Positions 33,190-45,829 of a stretch of 64,000 nt of DNA are shown in pieces. Numbering within the stretch: the first letter of the stretch is position 1; every line of letters begins with the position of its first letter. This DNA is from Liolophura sinensis (lineage: Eukaryota > Mollusca > Polyplacophora > Chitonida > Chitonidae). The notes under the pieces are model-generated. The model searched no databases and was not told where the DNA came from. It saw nothing but the letters and a program-made list of their open reading frames with translations. Both the position numbers and the translations under genes were made by a program. The stretch is taken from contig NC_088296.1 of assembly GCF_032854445.1 (NCBI RefSeq), positions 12,190,706 through 12,254,705 of the forward strand. The letters run 5' to 3'.

Positions 33190-33465
33190 CTTTAGCGCTC
33201 CGGTGGCCTAAGGATTGGTGCGTCCGTCTCGAAGTCCGAATCCCTGAGATCAAAACTGGGTCAGGTCATAACTAGGACTTGTTGCTGCTTGGCGCACAGC
33301 GCTGAGAGCAAGGAAACAGGACTGGGTGGCCCAGTGTCAGCATAATGCAACTGGGTGGGGTGTCATGCCTCGTGTCTTCGGCAGTGCTTTAGAGGCATGG
33401 ACTCGCCCTGCCACAAGAAGACACAGTACTTAAAATTTACAAAGTGCGACGTAAAACCGATGTTA
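33190..33465 (+). mobile_element. SINE family C, full length with tRNA-like head
   Basis: The head AGCGCTCCGGTGGCCTAAGG with an A-box-like GTGGCCTAAGGATTGGTGCG, a degraded B box near GAGATCAAAACTGG, then the body (ACTGGGTGGCCCAGTGTCAG, GGGTGTCATGCCTCGTGTCT) and a tail with GTGCGACGTAAAACC. It is the only copy here with a recognisable head. Confidence 0.75.
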
Positions 33466-33469
33466 ATAC

Positions 33470-34165
33470 CACGACAACCTGTCAACCTCCTCACTAAAAC
33501 AGTCACCTGAAATAGTTTCAAATTGTCGCATGACGTTCTGCAGCAGAGCATGTCGGTATGTATTGACCTGCTTTAAATCACATCGACGTTCACTCCCAGT
33601 GCCGGATATAGGTGGCGCTGATTAACTCTGCCCGATTGACATCTGCCAGCGAGTTGTCCATTTCCTCGTCTAGCATGCCAATTAACTTCCGGAATGTCAG
33701 GCAGAGACGTTTAAATGACACGTGATTGGCTTCATTGACCTAATTAACAGTATTTAGTGTTAATCAAACAAGGTGAAGTCGTAGTGGTTAGCGTGTCAAG
33801 TTGCTGTGCGCTGGAACACAAACCGATAGATACCATTTAACTGTGATTTAAGGCGAACGAGAGGTCATGGCTTGAATTCACTATTACAGTTTAATGAACC
33901 GATGAGGACACTTTTCCCCGAAGCATTTGTCTAGAAAGTTGCAGACTGTTTCAACGCGCGTTTGGACCAAGCCTCTTTTCATGCAAACGTCATGCAAACT
34001 CCGAAATAACTCTCTTGAAAACATCAATAACATAGACAAATGTACTTAATAGATCCCAGTATTAACTACAGTTGGTATTTAGTGTGGTTTCTGATTGTTG
34101 TGTTTAAGTGTTTAACTTATCAGAACAATAACGGGATAATTGAATGTCGATCTTGAGCTCTCGCA
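33470..34165. other. Non-coding stretch
   Basis: 33600-33760 contains ATTGACATCTGCCAG, CATGCCAATTAAC, GACACGTGATTGGC and CCTAATTAAC, a dense set of homeodomain, E-box and CCAAT-like motifs. No gene. Confidence 0.35.
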
Positions 34166-34176
34166 CCGCAGAACGA

Positions 34177-34510
34177 TTGAATGAGTGAGTGAGTGCTTGG
34201 GGGTTTAACGTCGTGCTCAACAATTTTTCAGTCACAAGACGACGATGGAATCCTAAGGGTGTATGTATGTGTATGTCCTTGTTGCAGGACGGATTTCCAC
34301 CGCTCTTTTATCAAGAGCTGCTTCACTGAGACGACTTACCGAAGGCAAGTAAGCTGCCCCGCCCCAATCATTGTACTAACACAGGTCAACCAGTCGTTGC
34401 ACTATCCCCTTCATGCTGAACGCCAAGCTAGGAAGTTACAATTAGGTGTGACCCCTGGATCTACCGCTCCCGAAGCGGATGCTCTACCAACTGTGCTATC
34501 CGGGCCCGTC
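34177..34510 (-). mobile_element. SINE family B, full length, 11-bp target duplication
   Basis: Reading right to left: a tRNA-Pro-like head (GGATAGCACAGTTGGTAGAG; anticodon loop TTCGGGA), body, and ACGACGTTAAACCCCCAAGC then (ACTC)n. Flanks share CCGCAGAACGA (34166-34176, 34511-34521). The 146-codon plus-strand frame at 34193 is a shadow of this element. Confidence 0.92.
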
Positions 34511-35007
34511 CCGCAGAACGACAATGAAGAAATATTTCTTTATGTGCCTTTTTCTCGAAAAATTTGTCTAGAAAGTTGCATATATTTATATGGTTGCTAC
34601 TTTACCCCATTCTACAGAATGTTTCACTCCTAAAACCACTGACATTTGGCAACTTACTAATGAAATTTCTTACATCCGAACAGATATACGCAACATATTA
34701 CTGGACATTTTTATGAACTTTAGACTGTGCAGTTAGAGTGTTGATACACGTGTTATCATTGTCCCACGTACAACGGGAACGGTGGAATGTACTAATTCTG
34801 TGTTCAGATCGCGTCTGAGCCCGCACTTTGTGTGTCCTACAGCGACTGAAAGGCAAGCGTCTCCGACCACTAAGACACGACCCGCAGTCCACTGTATCCT
34901 TCAGTTGCGTGTCATTGCTGACGTAAAACCCTCAGTGACGCTGTACTTTCTGGACTTGATTGTATTAAAATCGTTTATTTTGACCAACATTTTCTCCGAG
35001 GTCTGTC

Positions 35008-35110
35008 AGCTTTCCTCAATTCAGAATGTTTTCCGCCGTCGTATAAGTGAAATATTCTTGAGTATGGCGTAAAACACAAATGAACTAAATAAATGAATAA
35101 ATAAATAAAT
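35008..35110 (+). mobile_element. SINE family A 3' end
   Basis: CGCCGTCGTATAAGTGAAAT, ATTCTTGAGTATGGCGTAAA and a long (AATA)n tail. Confidence 0.85.
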
Positions 35111-35296
35111 TGAATTACATCTGACTCATCATATCAGGATTATTCTTTTTTTTTCGTGCCCCCTAAGTGAATTATGAGGAAGTTATCGAAGGTTGGAAAA
35201 GCATTTCCATTATACCCATTTACGCCACCCATGATCTGCATCTTTTGCTATGATTGTCCAATTAATGCAATGTCTCCATTTTCAAAAATGACACAG

Positions 35297-35535
35297 CACT
35301 AAGAGGTTAGAGCAAGGAAACATTTCTGGTTGATCCGGTGTCAGTATAGTGTGACTGGGTGGGGTGCCATGTCTGGGGTCTTTGGCATGATGCTTCAGTG
35401 GCGACAGTGCCTTGGCGGCATGAACTCACCCAACTATAAGCATGGACTCGCTCTGCCACAAGAACACACAGTATATGTACACACGCCTAATGATTCCCCG
35501 TCATTATATGTTAAACCCCATCCATCCATACATCC
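35297..35535 (+). mobile_element. SINE family C copy
   Basis: The body matches 48465-48705 closely (GAGCAAGGAAACATTTCTGG, GTGACTGGGTGGGGTGCCAT, CTTTGGCATGATGCTTCAGT, CTCGCTCTGCCACAAGAAC). It ends in TATGTTAAACCCCATCCATC, after which a simple-repeat tract begins. Confidence 0.8.
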
Positions 35536-35544
35536 ACATACATA

Positions 35545-35615
35545 CAGGCACGCAGGCACGCAGGCACGCAGGCAGGCACGCACGCAGGCAGGCACGCACG
35601 CAGGCAGGCAGGCAG

Positions 35616-35682
<67 letters not shown>

Positions 35683-35689
35683 CACACAT
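35545..35689. repeat. Compound (GGCACGCA)n and (CA)n microsatellite
   Basis: Degenerate GGCACGCA/GGCA units followed by about 36 CA units. All overlapping Cys/Val- or His/Thr-rich frames are artefacts. Confidence 0.97.
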
Positions 35690-35699
35690 GAACCTTGTC

Positions 35700-36690
35700 C
35701 CACATGAATCATATAACAACTTTAAACGCAGATTTTTTCCCTCAAATTGAATATTGACAGGGTTGACAAACCCTAGCACGTCCCGGAATGTGTTGTTTTG
35801 CTAATCAAGATGGAATAAAATTGTCAAAATATGAAAAATAATCCCTTTACAAGCCAAAAGGCTGGGGATTATGCTGAGACACGCCTATAGTGCCAGTTTG
35901 CTCCTTAGCTACTTTGAGCAAACACGCCAATCGGCGGATATCTACAAATTACCCGGCCTCAGTACTGGAGGAATCATGCGGAGCGCGGAAATACAATAAA
36001 CATTTTGCGTAAATTAAGTCACAATCCCCTTAAATCACGCCTCGGTCTGTTTTCAAAAACTCACCGGTGTTTCGGGGGTACTCCATTATCCTGTCGTTAT
36101 GAGACTGGTTCCATGTACGCTACGTGACGGCGAGAAAGATAAATTTATCATTTCGCTTCTGACCGTCGGAAAATATAGCATATCATATTCCAACCACATA
36201 AGTGCTAATGGAAGCTTTCCTGTCAAACATCATATTTTGATAAATAAAGTGTGACCAGCATATGGTCATCGTAATGATACGAAAGCGTGGCTAACTGACC
36301 TCACGCATGATATATTGATTTTCCTCATGCAAGGTGTCATCGCTTCGCGGTCTCTTTTCATTTAAAGTATTCATTCAGGAATGCGTTTAAAAATGTTAAC
36401 ATCATATTTGACAGCCTGTGTCAAGGGAATGTTCTAAATAAAACTAATGAAATGTGACCAATTTATTTTGAAATAAGAGAGATTTTGGTGGTCAAACGCG
36501 CTTATTCAGCAATTGTTGACATGACTTGGTGAATCATGGCTCCGTTCGAGAAAGCGTGTTACTGCCATTATAACACATAGTGAAAAAAACATCCAAAAAA
36601 TATCTTGTCATAACCATTGCGCCTATCACAAAGCCATGCACACCCTATGTAAACTTGACACATATGACTTTATGCGGTCAGGGATACTGC
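35700..36690. other. Non-coding stretch
   Basis: No gene is recognised. A CpG-containing patch lies at 36050-36170. Confidence 0.4.
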
Positions 36691-36691
36691 T

Positions 36692-36963
36692 ATGGCTCCA
36701 TGGCTCAGCTGGATAGCGCGCTAGCACAGCGTAATGATCCAGGAGTCTCTCACCTATGCGGTCGCTGTGAGTTCAAGTCCAGCTCATGCTGGCTTCGTCT
36801 CCGGTAGTAAGTGGGAAGGTTTTCCAGCAACCTGCGGATGGTCGTGGGTTTCCCCCGAGCTCTGCCCTGTTTCCTCCCACCATAATGCTGGGCGCCGTCG
36901 TATAAGTGAAATATTCTTGAGTATGACGTAAAACACCCATGAAATAATGAAATAAATAAATAA
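36692..36963 (+). mobile_element. SINE family A, full length, good consensus copy
   Basis: A box-like TGGCTCAGCTGGATAGCGCG, B box-like GAGTTCAAGTCC, core GCGGATGGTCGTGGGTTTCC, CATAATGCTGGGCGCCGTCG and tail (AAATA)n. The flanks share ATACTGC (36684-36690, 36964-36970). It is the best reference copy in the window, together with 41709-41974 and 52222-52481. Confidence 0.93.
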
Positions 36964-36970
36964 ATACTGC

Positions 36971-39900
36971 AGCGGTATACATAACATTTTTCTTGCTTTA
37001 TGAAATTGTAGCCTGGTTGGTTATTTCAGATCACACATTGACATTTTAATTCTAGCAAAACCTTCCACACACATGAAACACTTAGATCAGATCATGTGTT
37101 AAATTAAGGCAGGTGTTAACATGTCGTAGTTTGACACTTTACCATGCACACATCAAGAAAAGAAGCAAAACACATGCGTGGAGAAGCACTTCTGGAAATA
37201 ATCACAGGAAATATTATCACTACTTTGGAAAAAAGAACTTTTAAATAAAAAAAATACCACAAAGAAAGAAAAAAGTAACTGGAGACTCGACAATTCCATG
37301 GAGTGTAAACTGTTATGACTTCTACATCAGCCGCACGCGCTCGTGTGCAAGGAATCTCCACGCCCAGGGTTTTCTCGTTATCCAATGTTTATGAAGACAT
37401 GTCATCAGATCTCGCCGTTTATCGCTCAACATCACGTTACCTCATAACAGAATCGCAGATTGCTATGTCCATGGCACCTATCCACACCCGATAACATCGG
37501 AGGCTTTTCAACAAATGTTTGTGTGGTCTGGGAGACGTCAGAATGATGCGCCAAAAACAGTTGTGAAGGAAAAAAAACAAGTATTGAAACCGTTTCACCG
37601 CCCTTGAGTATCGGATTTAATGACAGTTCGCGGAAACACTTAATGTTGTGACACAGTTTGATAAACCTCCGCCAGAAATATTCCAAACAGCTTAAGATTT
37701 GTTTAGGTGACGGGATGAGATGCTTTATAAATCATACGTAAGTCGCGATTTTTCCTTCAAGCAACTGAAGGGCAAAATGAGGTAGTGCATTTACTGAGTG
37801 TTCTGCGCAGACTACTTATATTTTGAGGTTCGTGCCGTTTGAGGTTCTTGGTCGTGTGTCAGAATCGTGCCCCCGTTCGCTCAGTTGCCGATGAAGAGGT
37901 TGGGGAACTCAGATAAGATGCTTGTCAGTTCTTAGTACCCAGGTGCGATGGGATTTTCAAAACCTCCATGAACCAGATTGTTACATCATTTTAGAAAAAT
38001 ATACCTCAACCGAAATTAAAAATGGAAAGCGTTATTTGAGGCAGCGGATAATATGTGGTTAAATCACCATGCAATATAGCCATGGGGATTCGCTTAGTAT
38101 CTTGTTTTACTATACCTGGAAATTATTTATGCCTGTCAACAGCTAAGTTTTGATTTGCACAGCTTTGCATTTCATTACCTGACTACCGCATGCAATCAGC
38201 CCACTGGAATTGCCTAACGCCCCCTGATGTCTTAAACATTTGGACAAACCGTTAAGCAAATGATTGCTGACGTACTCATCCTTCGTCAGTCTACCACAAT
38301 CATAACACACGGCTGGCGATGTAGTTCATACCACAACAAGTGTCAACAGGAGTTGCACCTGTCGGCATATATCAAAGTCGGCGGTACTCTTTGATATTCA
38401 GATGTAACGGCGCATAGGTAAACACATTTAGCTGTCAAAGAAAATCGTCCAATTTTATCCATCCTTTCTTTTTTTAACTCTCTACCAGTTTGGTGGAAAT
38501 AATGAGTCATTTTCGGTCTTTTTTTTATAGTTATACATTTATCAATTCCCCGCAAAGCTTCGTGTAGAAGCACGCTAGATATCTGTAGGACGCAAGAAGA
38601 TAGTGGGTAACACCTAGGAAGCACGGGTCAAAAACGGTGGTTAGAAAACCGGGATAAAAATACACACTAATTTCTTCTTCAGATTATGTTTGATGGATAT
38701 ACGAGAAGATGAAACTAAATACACGATCAGAAATGCTATAAATGTACGAGGTACGATAAGAAATTGATATCACCGCCGCTGCAAATCTTCATCGAGCAAG
38801 TCATCTAGTTCATACCAGACCCTTGACTTCGGGAATCTTCGTTAGTTTTCGTTGATGTCCGGGTTGACGTAAAGGCCCGAATATCACCAGAATGTAAATT
38901 TGGCATGTGTTGAATCATACTTTCGTTATTTACTAATGTAAACTACAAAAAATGGATGACAGCAGCTATCGAATAATGAAAGAAATAGTAAAATATGTTT
39001 TGTAGAGCTATTCTGATTTTTGAAACATCTCCCACTTCTACTGCCAACCTTCTCTGTCTGCCGTCTGATATTTTCTGTTTTCAGGACACATGCAGATTTT
39101 TCTTTCTCCCCCCTGCTTATTTCCTTCGTAACTTCTTTCCCAGTTTACCCAACGTTTATACACGTGCCAACGAAGACTGATATGCAGCCAGACATGCCAT
39201 GTACCATTCCTGGGTTTATGTTACGTAACCACGGCCACGTGTCGTTTAGACAAATGACAGCGCCATCTGGTGTTTGCTACAACTTATTGGTCACAAAAGT
39301 TAATATTCTGTGGCTACAACGTGGATGCTTAAAAACGCTTTCTGGCCGCACACGAAGATGATTGCTCATCCGTCACAGAGCATTAGGAACGCTACCACAG
39401 CGGAAGAAGGCACTCGCTTGATCAGACGGTTGAAGCGTTACCACAAATCGCTTTGAGTAATAGGCTCTTAACCAGTGAGGTCAAAAATTCGTATCCAGCC
39501 TCGGATGCGACCTAAAGTCAGGAAATTTGTCATTTACTCAATGAAGAGCGCTTATTTACCCCTGATAATGCTAATTCCTCCACCTATAAAGACCTAAAAA
39601 GAGACTGAAGTTTTTAATGCATCTGCAACCCAGTCTAGGAATTGAACCAAGTATCGACGGACAAACGGAAAAGACAACGGAAAATGCCCAATGCTGGTAA
39701 TGAATAAACAACTCAAGCTTTTAGCAATAAATCGCAAGTGCTTAAAAAGCCCCACTCGAAACAGGAAACAACTCAAATTGCGATAGGTACATTGTCCTGC
39801 AGTAACAAATCAGTATTCAAATTTAAACATCCTAATTACATTTTTAATTGACATTTAAACATTTTAATTACACTTGTCTTTGAATTGTGGACTTAAGGAG

Positions 39901-41700
39901 TTTGATAAATAGGATCCCAGATGAATTAAATTCTGAGGAAATATGAACTACTTTGTCTGTTTTCACATGCACAGTCTTCGGTTGGTTAAGCCTGGAACTG
40001 TTATATACTAGTCCCAGGTTAAGCCTATTGTTAATAAGAACTACTATCGCATAGTGTGGATGGTGCTTAGCTGCAAACATCTCTAGTGTTACAGAGAAAC
40101 TAGTTCTTCATTTATGGTTCGGAATGTCTTCACCTGAATTCTTTCGCCGGGTAACCACGGAGTGATTTGTTGCTACAATTTTACGCTGTTCACATCGCAT
40201 TATTTCGGCATCGTTTGATACACATCGTTCGGCTAATCAGTAAAATAATCCACTCGCGTAAATGTTAACTTCTTAATTCTTTTGTCGACATAAAAAGTTA
40301 CGAAGACATTTGCAAGACGGTAGCAACCAGAAAACTTTGTATCGGGGGAAAGTAGAAGTACACAATCGCACTGTGATGATGTCATCGTAATTAAGCAGGC
40401 GCCTCGACGCCACGTGACGCCCGCAGCATGGTGGTCAAATCTTTTAGTTTCCGCTGTGAAAGTAAGTGTCGGTAGAGATTTGACACCAGTATATTAATCC
40501 CACTTACTGTGTTACTCTTAAAATTCCCTCGTGGCAAACAGATTTGATAATCTGTCCAAAAAACTCGTTTCCTTACTCAGAATAACCTATGGATTGTATA
40601 TCATTTTTTAAAAAAATAACCCCAGGATTTCTGCCGCTATGTGCAGCTGTTGTAAAGCGTTATGCCAGGCCGTATCACGATCAAATCCCGGTGCCCCGAG
40701 CACAGAGCATCTACCCGATGAACTTCTCTACCTGTAATGTGATGTATGTGCACGGCGAAGTAATTCAAACTATGTCCGGAATGAAAGAATTGAGGGAAAA
40801 CTGCTTTGTGCAAGTTCTACATGCGCGTTTCCTTACATCATTAGTGTTAATTGCTGATGGTTACTTTTTTCTATTACACGATGCACCGTTTGTCACTCTT
40901 TTTTTCATTCCTAGAGAATATCATTTGATTTTGCACCAACCATCATAGACTTCCAGACTTTCGCAAACACGTCTTTACCATTCCAGGGCGTAAGGAAAAC
41001 CAAACATTGATTCATTGATTGGTTTGGTTGATTGAGGCTTACCTCCATATTCCAGAATTCTTCATTTGTATGATGCCGGTTAGTTGTATGGAGGCCAGAA
41101 TGTCTGTAGAAAACCACCGATGTTTGGCAATTTCCTGGCGCACTTTTCCACATCGTACATCGCCCCACAATGTCGTACAGATATACATTAGCCCATCATA
41201 TCGATGGAAGATTGACAAGTGACTTTCGATAAATGATAGATTGAGAAAACGGCTATACGAGCATCATCGACGCTTACTGTCGGCACGGCCCCACGAATAG
41301 TGAAAGCTGGTGAATCTAAAAACTACATGCCCAATGCCGGATTTGAACCCGCACCTCTTGTGATCCTGCTAATGAAAGTCAAACACTTTTAAGTACTCCA
41401 CAAGGGCTCGCTACTGCAAAATTAAATACGAAATGTAGTAAGCCTTTTACTTTGAAATGCAATAATTTGTGGATTTTAAAGATACTTCAAGACAGAGCCG
41501 TTTGAGAATTTTAAAGGTGCTATAAAAGACAACATTGGACCCGCTTGGGGATTTTAAAGGTATTTTAAAAGACAACAGTAGATCAAATGTATATATTATC
41601 TATAGTCGCTGATGGCCGAACGACTTTGATTGCTCCAGTTGAGTAGTATCCAGCTGGTTATTTCCCAAAAGCGAGCGCTTGGGACCAGGCGTAAACATCA
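36971..41700. other. Non-coding stretch
   Basis: No convincing gene. B-box-like tRNA remnants on the minus strand lie near 39630-39650 (GGTTCAATTCC in sense) and 41338-41352 (GGTTCAAATCC in sense). A CpG-rich patch with GATGATGTCATCG and CACGTGACG lies at 40370-40450. The 119-codon frame at 40589-40948 has no recognisable motif. Confidence 0.4.
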
Positions 41701-41708
41701 GGTTGAGG

Positions 41709-41974
41709 GGCCTCAGTGGCTTACTTGGTTGGCGCGCTAGCGCAGCGTAATGACCCAGAAGTCTCTCACCAATACGGTTGCTGTGAGTTCAAGTCAAGCT
41801 CATACTGACTTCCCCTCAGGTCGTACATGGGAAGGTCTGACAGCAGCCTGCGGATGGCCGTGAGTTTCCCCCTGGGCTATGGCCGATATCCTCCCACAAT
41901 AATGCTGGCCGCCGTCGTATCAATAAAATATTCTTGAGCACGGCGTAAAACACCAATCAAATAAATAAATAACA
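41709..41974 (+). mobile_element. SINE family A, full length, 11-bp target duplication
   Basis: The head GGCCTCAGTGGCTTACTTGG through tail GGCGTAAAACACCAATC are complete. Flanks ATCAGGTTGAG (41697-41707) and ATCAGCTTGAG (41975-41985) differ at one base. Confidence 0.93.
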
Positions 41975-42016
41975 ATCAGCTTGAGTAGATTCGGGCCTTG
42001 AACATCTGTGTATGCC

Positions 42017-42200
42017 GAGCTCAGCATTCTGAGATCTGAGATCAGGCTCCTGCTACGACTCCGAGCCCAGCATACTGAGATCTGAGATCAGGCTCCTGCT
42101 ACGACTCCGAGCCCAGCATACTGAGATCTGAGATCAGGCTCCTGCTACGACTCCGAGCCCAGCATACTGAGATCTGAGATCAGGCTCCTGCTACGACTCC
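42017..42200. repeat. 46-bp tandem repeat, four copies
   Basis: The units contain CTGAGATCTGAGATCAGGCT and CCTGCTACGACTCC. Copies 2-4 are virtually identical, pointing to recent expansion. Confidence 0.95.
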
Positions 42201-43600
42201 GGGTTGCCATTGTCACTGTTATCAAATAAGTTGAAGAAGAAAAAGAAGTATAGTTATCAAATGGCCCGTGGAAAACACCATCTATAATATGTGTACTCTG
42301 TTTCTTTACTGTTAAAAATAGAACAAAAATACTCACATGGTAATCTTGTTAGTTTTATGGATTTTGGTATGATGATGTGAAGGCATTTTTTGTTCTTTTT
42401 TTTGTTTTTGTTTTTTAAAAAGTGCTGTTTTTTTATGTCCATACACATATAACTAATATTCTCAGCCTATTCCTTTTATTTTAGTAATGGTTTAAAATCT
42501 ATGCTATATACATGTATCATGAAGAAAAAGGTACGTAATTTTTTGATTTCAGTATGACACTGTGACGTACATAAAAGTCACAATATTTAGGACGAACGCT
42601 AAGATGAAAACAGCCCTTTTAAAAACCTATTTAGAAAACATCAGCCGTGTACTTTCCTCGCCATCCCCCAATTTCTAAATCGGCCACTTTAAAAGGCATA
42701 TATTTGTGGACGCGCAGGCGAATTTTTTCAAACATCTTGCTTGCACGTTGTCCTCATCTGTTTGCAATTTTCGAGCCAGACGCTTGCATTGAAATGGCAC
42801 TTGAACAGCAATTACTCGTGGGATGGTTGCTGTTTCACCTGGCTCTGTCCAGGCGGCACACTGTATAGGAAGACGCTAAGTAACGGTTCATGTCTGATGT
42901 CAATGAATTGCAAGAAACGCTAACTACGCCCCGAGCTCACTTAACCTTATACTATAGACACGCACGTACTAAATCTTTTGGGGAGATTCTTGTCTGCCGT
43001 TGTTGAACCATGTTTAAGTTTTCGCAAATTTTTATTGGGAAAGAAAAGTACACTACAAGTAAATGTGTACGTATGTATGCTTGGGTTTATACGCAAGAAA
43101 CGCAAGTCAGATGGATGTCTGTTAAACACCGATAAAAAAAAAATACTACGATTTTGTCCAATCGAGTAAAAAATGTATTTGAAACATTGGACTGTATGGT
43201 ATCCTTTTCTGACCATAATGTGCATTTGGCACACAGACTGTCAGAATTCAGGATACACTGTGCGTGAAGGGAATACCAGAATGGACCCAGCAACGGTGAA
43301 AAAAGGGGAGAGCAGGAACGTCACTGATGATCACAGGTTTTAAAATCATTTTTATTTCTTGGATTGTAAAATTCCAGAAAAGATGAAATCGAATATTTCC
43401 CTGGAGAGTGTTTAATGGTATTTCATCTGATATATACTTCATATACGTGACATACTGATATACTTTCGTACCGTGGTACTTAGACCTAACCCCCTCCCCT
43501 CCCCCCCAAACTCCCTGAGTCACACATATCCAAACCCCAGGCGGAACAACATTCCCTTAACAGAGGTAGCCCAATTACGCTTCCCTTGGGAATCCAGATA
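42201..43600. other. Non-coding stretch
   Basis: No gene is recognised. T-rich and A-rich runs lie at 42388-42430. Confidence 0.4.
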
Positions 43601-43603
43601 AAG

Positions 43604-43786
43604 CAGCATATTATAAGCCTTTTTGGATACATGAAGCATATTATAAGCCTTTTTTGGATATCTGAAGCATATCATAAGCCTTTTTTGGATACCTGAAGCA
43701 TATTATAAGCCTTTTTTGGACATCTAAAGCATATTATAAGCCTTTTTTGGATATCTGAAGCATATCATAAGCCTTTTTGGATATCA
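43604..43786. repeat. 31-bp tandem repeat, six copies
   Basis: The unit contains GAAGCATATTATAAGCC and TTTTTTGGATATCT, with small variants. It abuts the 3' end of the minus-strand retrotransposon and so may be its tail or a local expansion of it. Confidence 0.95.
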
Positions 43787-43911
43787 GTCTTCATTGTAGC
43801 TAACAACTCTTAACCAATGCTTGACACATTTTACTGAAGGAATCGGCCACATTCGCCAGAAGCCATCAAGTTGGGGGTACTTTTGCACGTTTGTACAAAT
43901 TGTTTACACAC

Positions 43912-44184
43912 TCAGTTTTGACCTCTTTCTAGCACCTCATGCCTTTGGAATCCCCATAACTCGGAGGCGTACGTCAGTATAGGCAATGTTTTGGTATCAA
44001 ACAATTTAAAAAATACTGCGTATGACATGTTACCAAGGCACCACATGGTTCGCAACACCTCAGTAAGAGCCCGTTTTCCCCTGGAACGCAGCCTATTCAA
44101 CAGATCTACCGTGACTTGAGGAAGAAGTAAATATCGCCCCTGGATATTTATATGATGGTACGACTTCCACTGTGTCTGTCCCAA
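43912..44184 (-). pseudogene. LINE C-terminal fragment after the RT domain
   Basis: A 90-codon frame that includes VDLLNRLRSRGKRALTEVLR and KTLPILTYASELWGFQRH. This segment typically follows the RT thumb in several LINE clades. The continuation to 43795 is in broken frames (ADSFSKMCQALVK). Confidence 0.85.
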
Positions 44185-44778
44185 GCGGCCATTTTTTATT
44201 TTTACTCAACCTGGCACCTTTCCGGTATACAACAACTTCTGATTTATCTAAATTTACAAAGAGGCTCCATTTTGGACAGTAATCAAACAGTGCGTCCAGT
44301 TGTTGTAGTCCTTTGAGAGTTTAAGATAAAAGTGCTATGCCATCTGCAAGACACTGTAAATATATCAATGAACTCGGTAAATAGTTGAACCCCACCTTTA
44401 TCAAACATACATACATCGTTACTTAACTGATTAATATATAACGAAAATAACAACGGGCCCAAGATTCAGCCTTGGCGGAGACCGACTGGGCACGCAAATA
44501 CATCCGTTAAATCTGACCCACAACGTACACAAGCTTTCACGACATTATAAACACTCTTGCGACAACTGAAAATTGTCCGCCTAAGTCCATGCTTTAGACA
44601 ATGGATACAGCAGTTTTTGGCGATTAACTAAATCATGTGCCTATTTAAAGTCTATAAATGCGACGTATAGTTTCTCCTTACATTTACTGAGATGCTTTTG
44701 GATACACGATGAACGGATAAAGATATGTCCAAAGTCGAATACCCTTGCCGAAATCCTGCCTGACATTCTGTCAAAACT

Positions 44779-45000
44779 TTATCTTGTTCGGTCCAATCTA
44801 TAAGTCATGATCGTTGTAAATAATTTACCTAACATACTTAAGAGGGAGATTCCTCTATAATCACTAGTATCACTCCTATCGTCACCTTTATGTAGGGTGG
44901 CAGTAACACCCAAACTCTCCTGTGTCAAATGCAGGGCTGAACAGTTTAAACATATAGGACATACATAATGGAGAGGACATTTTTTAAAGAAATTCTCCAA
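44779..45000 (-). pseudogene. LINE reverse transcriptase N-terminal fragment
   Basis: The longest intact RT piece. ENFFKKCPLHYVCPICLNC leads into VTATLHKGDDRSDTSDYRGI and LLSMLGKLFTTIMTYRLD, the start of the fingers domain of non-LTR reverse transcriptases. The frame breaks after TYRLDRTR, and the next motif (QAGFRQGYSTLD, about 44770-44725) is in another frame. Confidence 0.85.
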
Positions 45001-45532
45001 TGAGACTTCCAGGCCTGGGGCTTTACCAACTTTACAGATATTTATGGCAAATATAAATTTCTACCTGACAAATTGCGCTGTACAGGATTTCATTATTTTC
45101 AAGCTGACCTAAATCTTCAAATGTATTAAATGCGCTATCTTCATCCACATTAACGTTAAACAGGTTTATAAAGTAATTAAACAGTTCATATTTTGGTATG
45201 GGATTACAAGGATTTGGGGAGAGAATGCGACGGAGTATGGACCAAAGATTTTTGTCGTTTACGGATTGCTCAAGGGGGTGCAGCTGACGTGATTTGAAAA
45301 CGTGTTTCTTGAATCGTACACAGGATTTATACTTTTTGCGAAGCGATGTATCTGCGGAGAGATTACTGATGCAGCGATCCTCTCTAAGTATTTGTAAGAT
45401 TACTGTTGCAGCAATCTTTTCCAAGTATCCGTAAGAAACGCTTACATTCCCTTTTCAATGTTCTACATTCCCAGCCATAGTCCTGAATTTTGAATTTTCA
45501 CTTTAAAGTAATCTGCAGCATTTAATTAAGAG

Positions 45533-45829
45533 TCATGGAAAATTTAATAGAGTCATGGAAAATAATGTTACGCTATGGTTCACATTCTCGGTTATTATTT
45601 GAGTACCATTTAGTATACTGTGTTTGGAACGCTCTGGTTCTAATTCAGCCTGAAAACTACGTACCAACAGTTGGTTCCATCTTATTTTCTCAGTGACTTC
45701 ATTGCATTTTGAGGTATAGTGATATCGAAGAGAAATTAAAAGATGAAGGCGGTGTGAATCTGACCTACCATTTATGGAGAACGCGGACAAACTGTCGTAT
45801 AGGCCGCCAGAAGCCAAACAATAATCCAC
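45533..45829 (-). pseudogene. LINE endonuclease C-terminal fragment
   Basis: The 98-codon frame begins MDYCLASGGLYDSLSAFSIN then GRSDSHRLHLLISL, resembling the conserved end of AP-type endonuclease domains (D-Y, then SDH-like). SDS-H in place of SDH suggests decay. Confidence 0.8.

Noticed and set aside
34193-34633. 146-codon plus-strand frame
   Set aside because: Almost entirely the reverse complement of a family B SINE.
35330-35779. Five overlapping frames rich in Cys/Val or His/Thr
   Set aside because: They run through the GGCACGCA and CA microsatellite and a SINE body.
36692-36790. Possible functional tRNA gene
   Set aside because: A- and B-box motifs are present, but the body, core and (AATA)n tail make it a SINE head, repeated many times in the window.
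40589-40948. 119-codon frame as a gene
   Set aside because: No recognisable motif, no clear splice or promoter context, composition like the surroundings.
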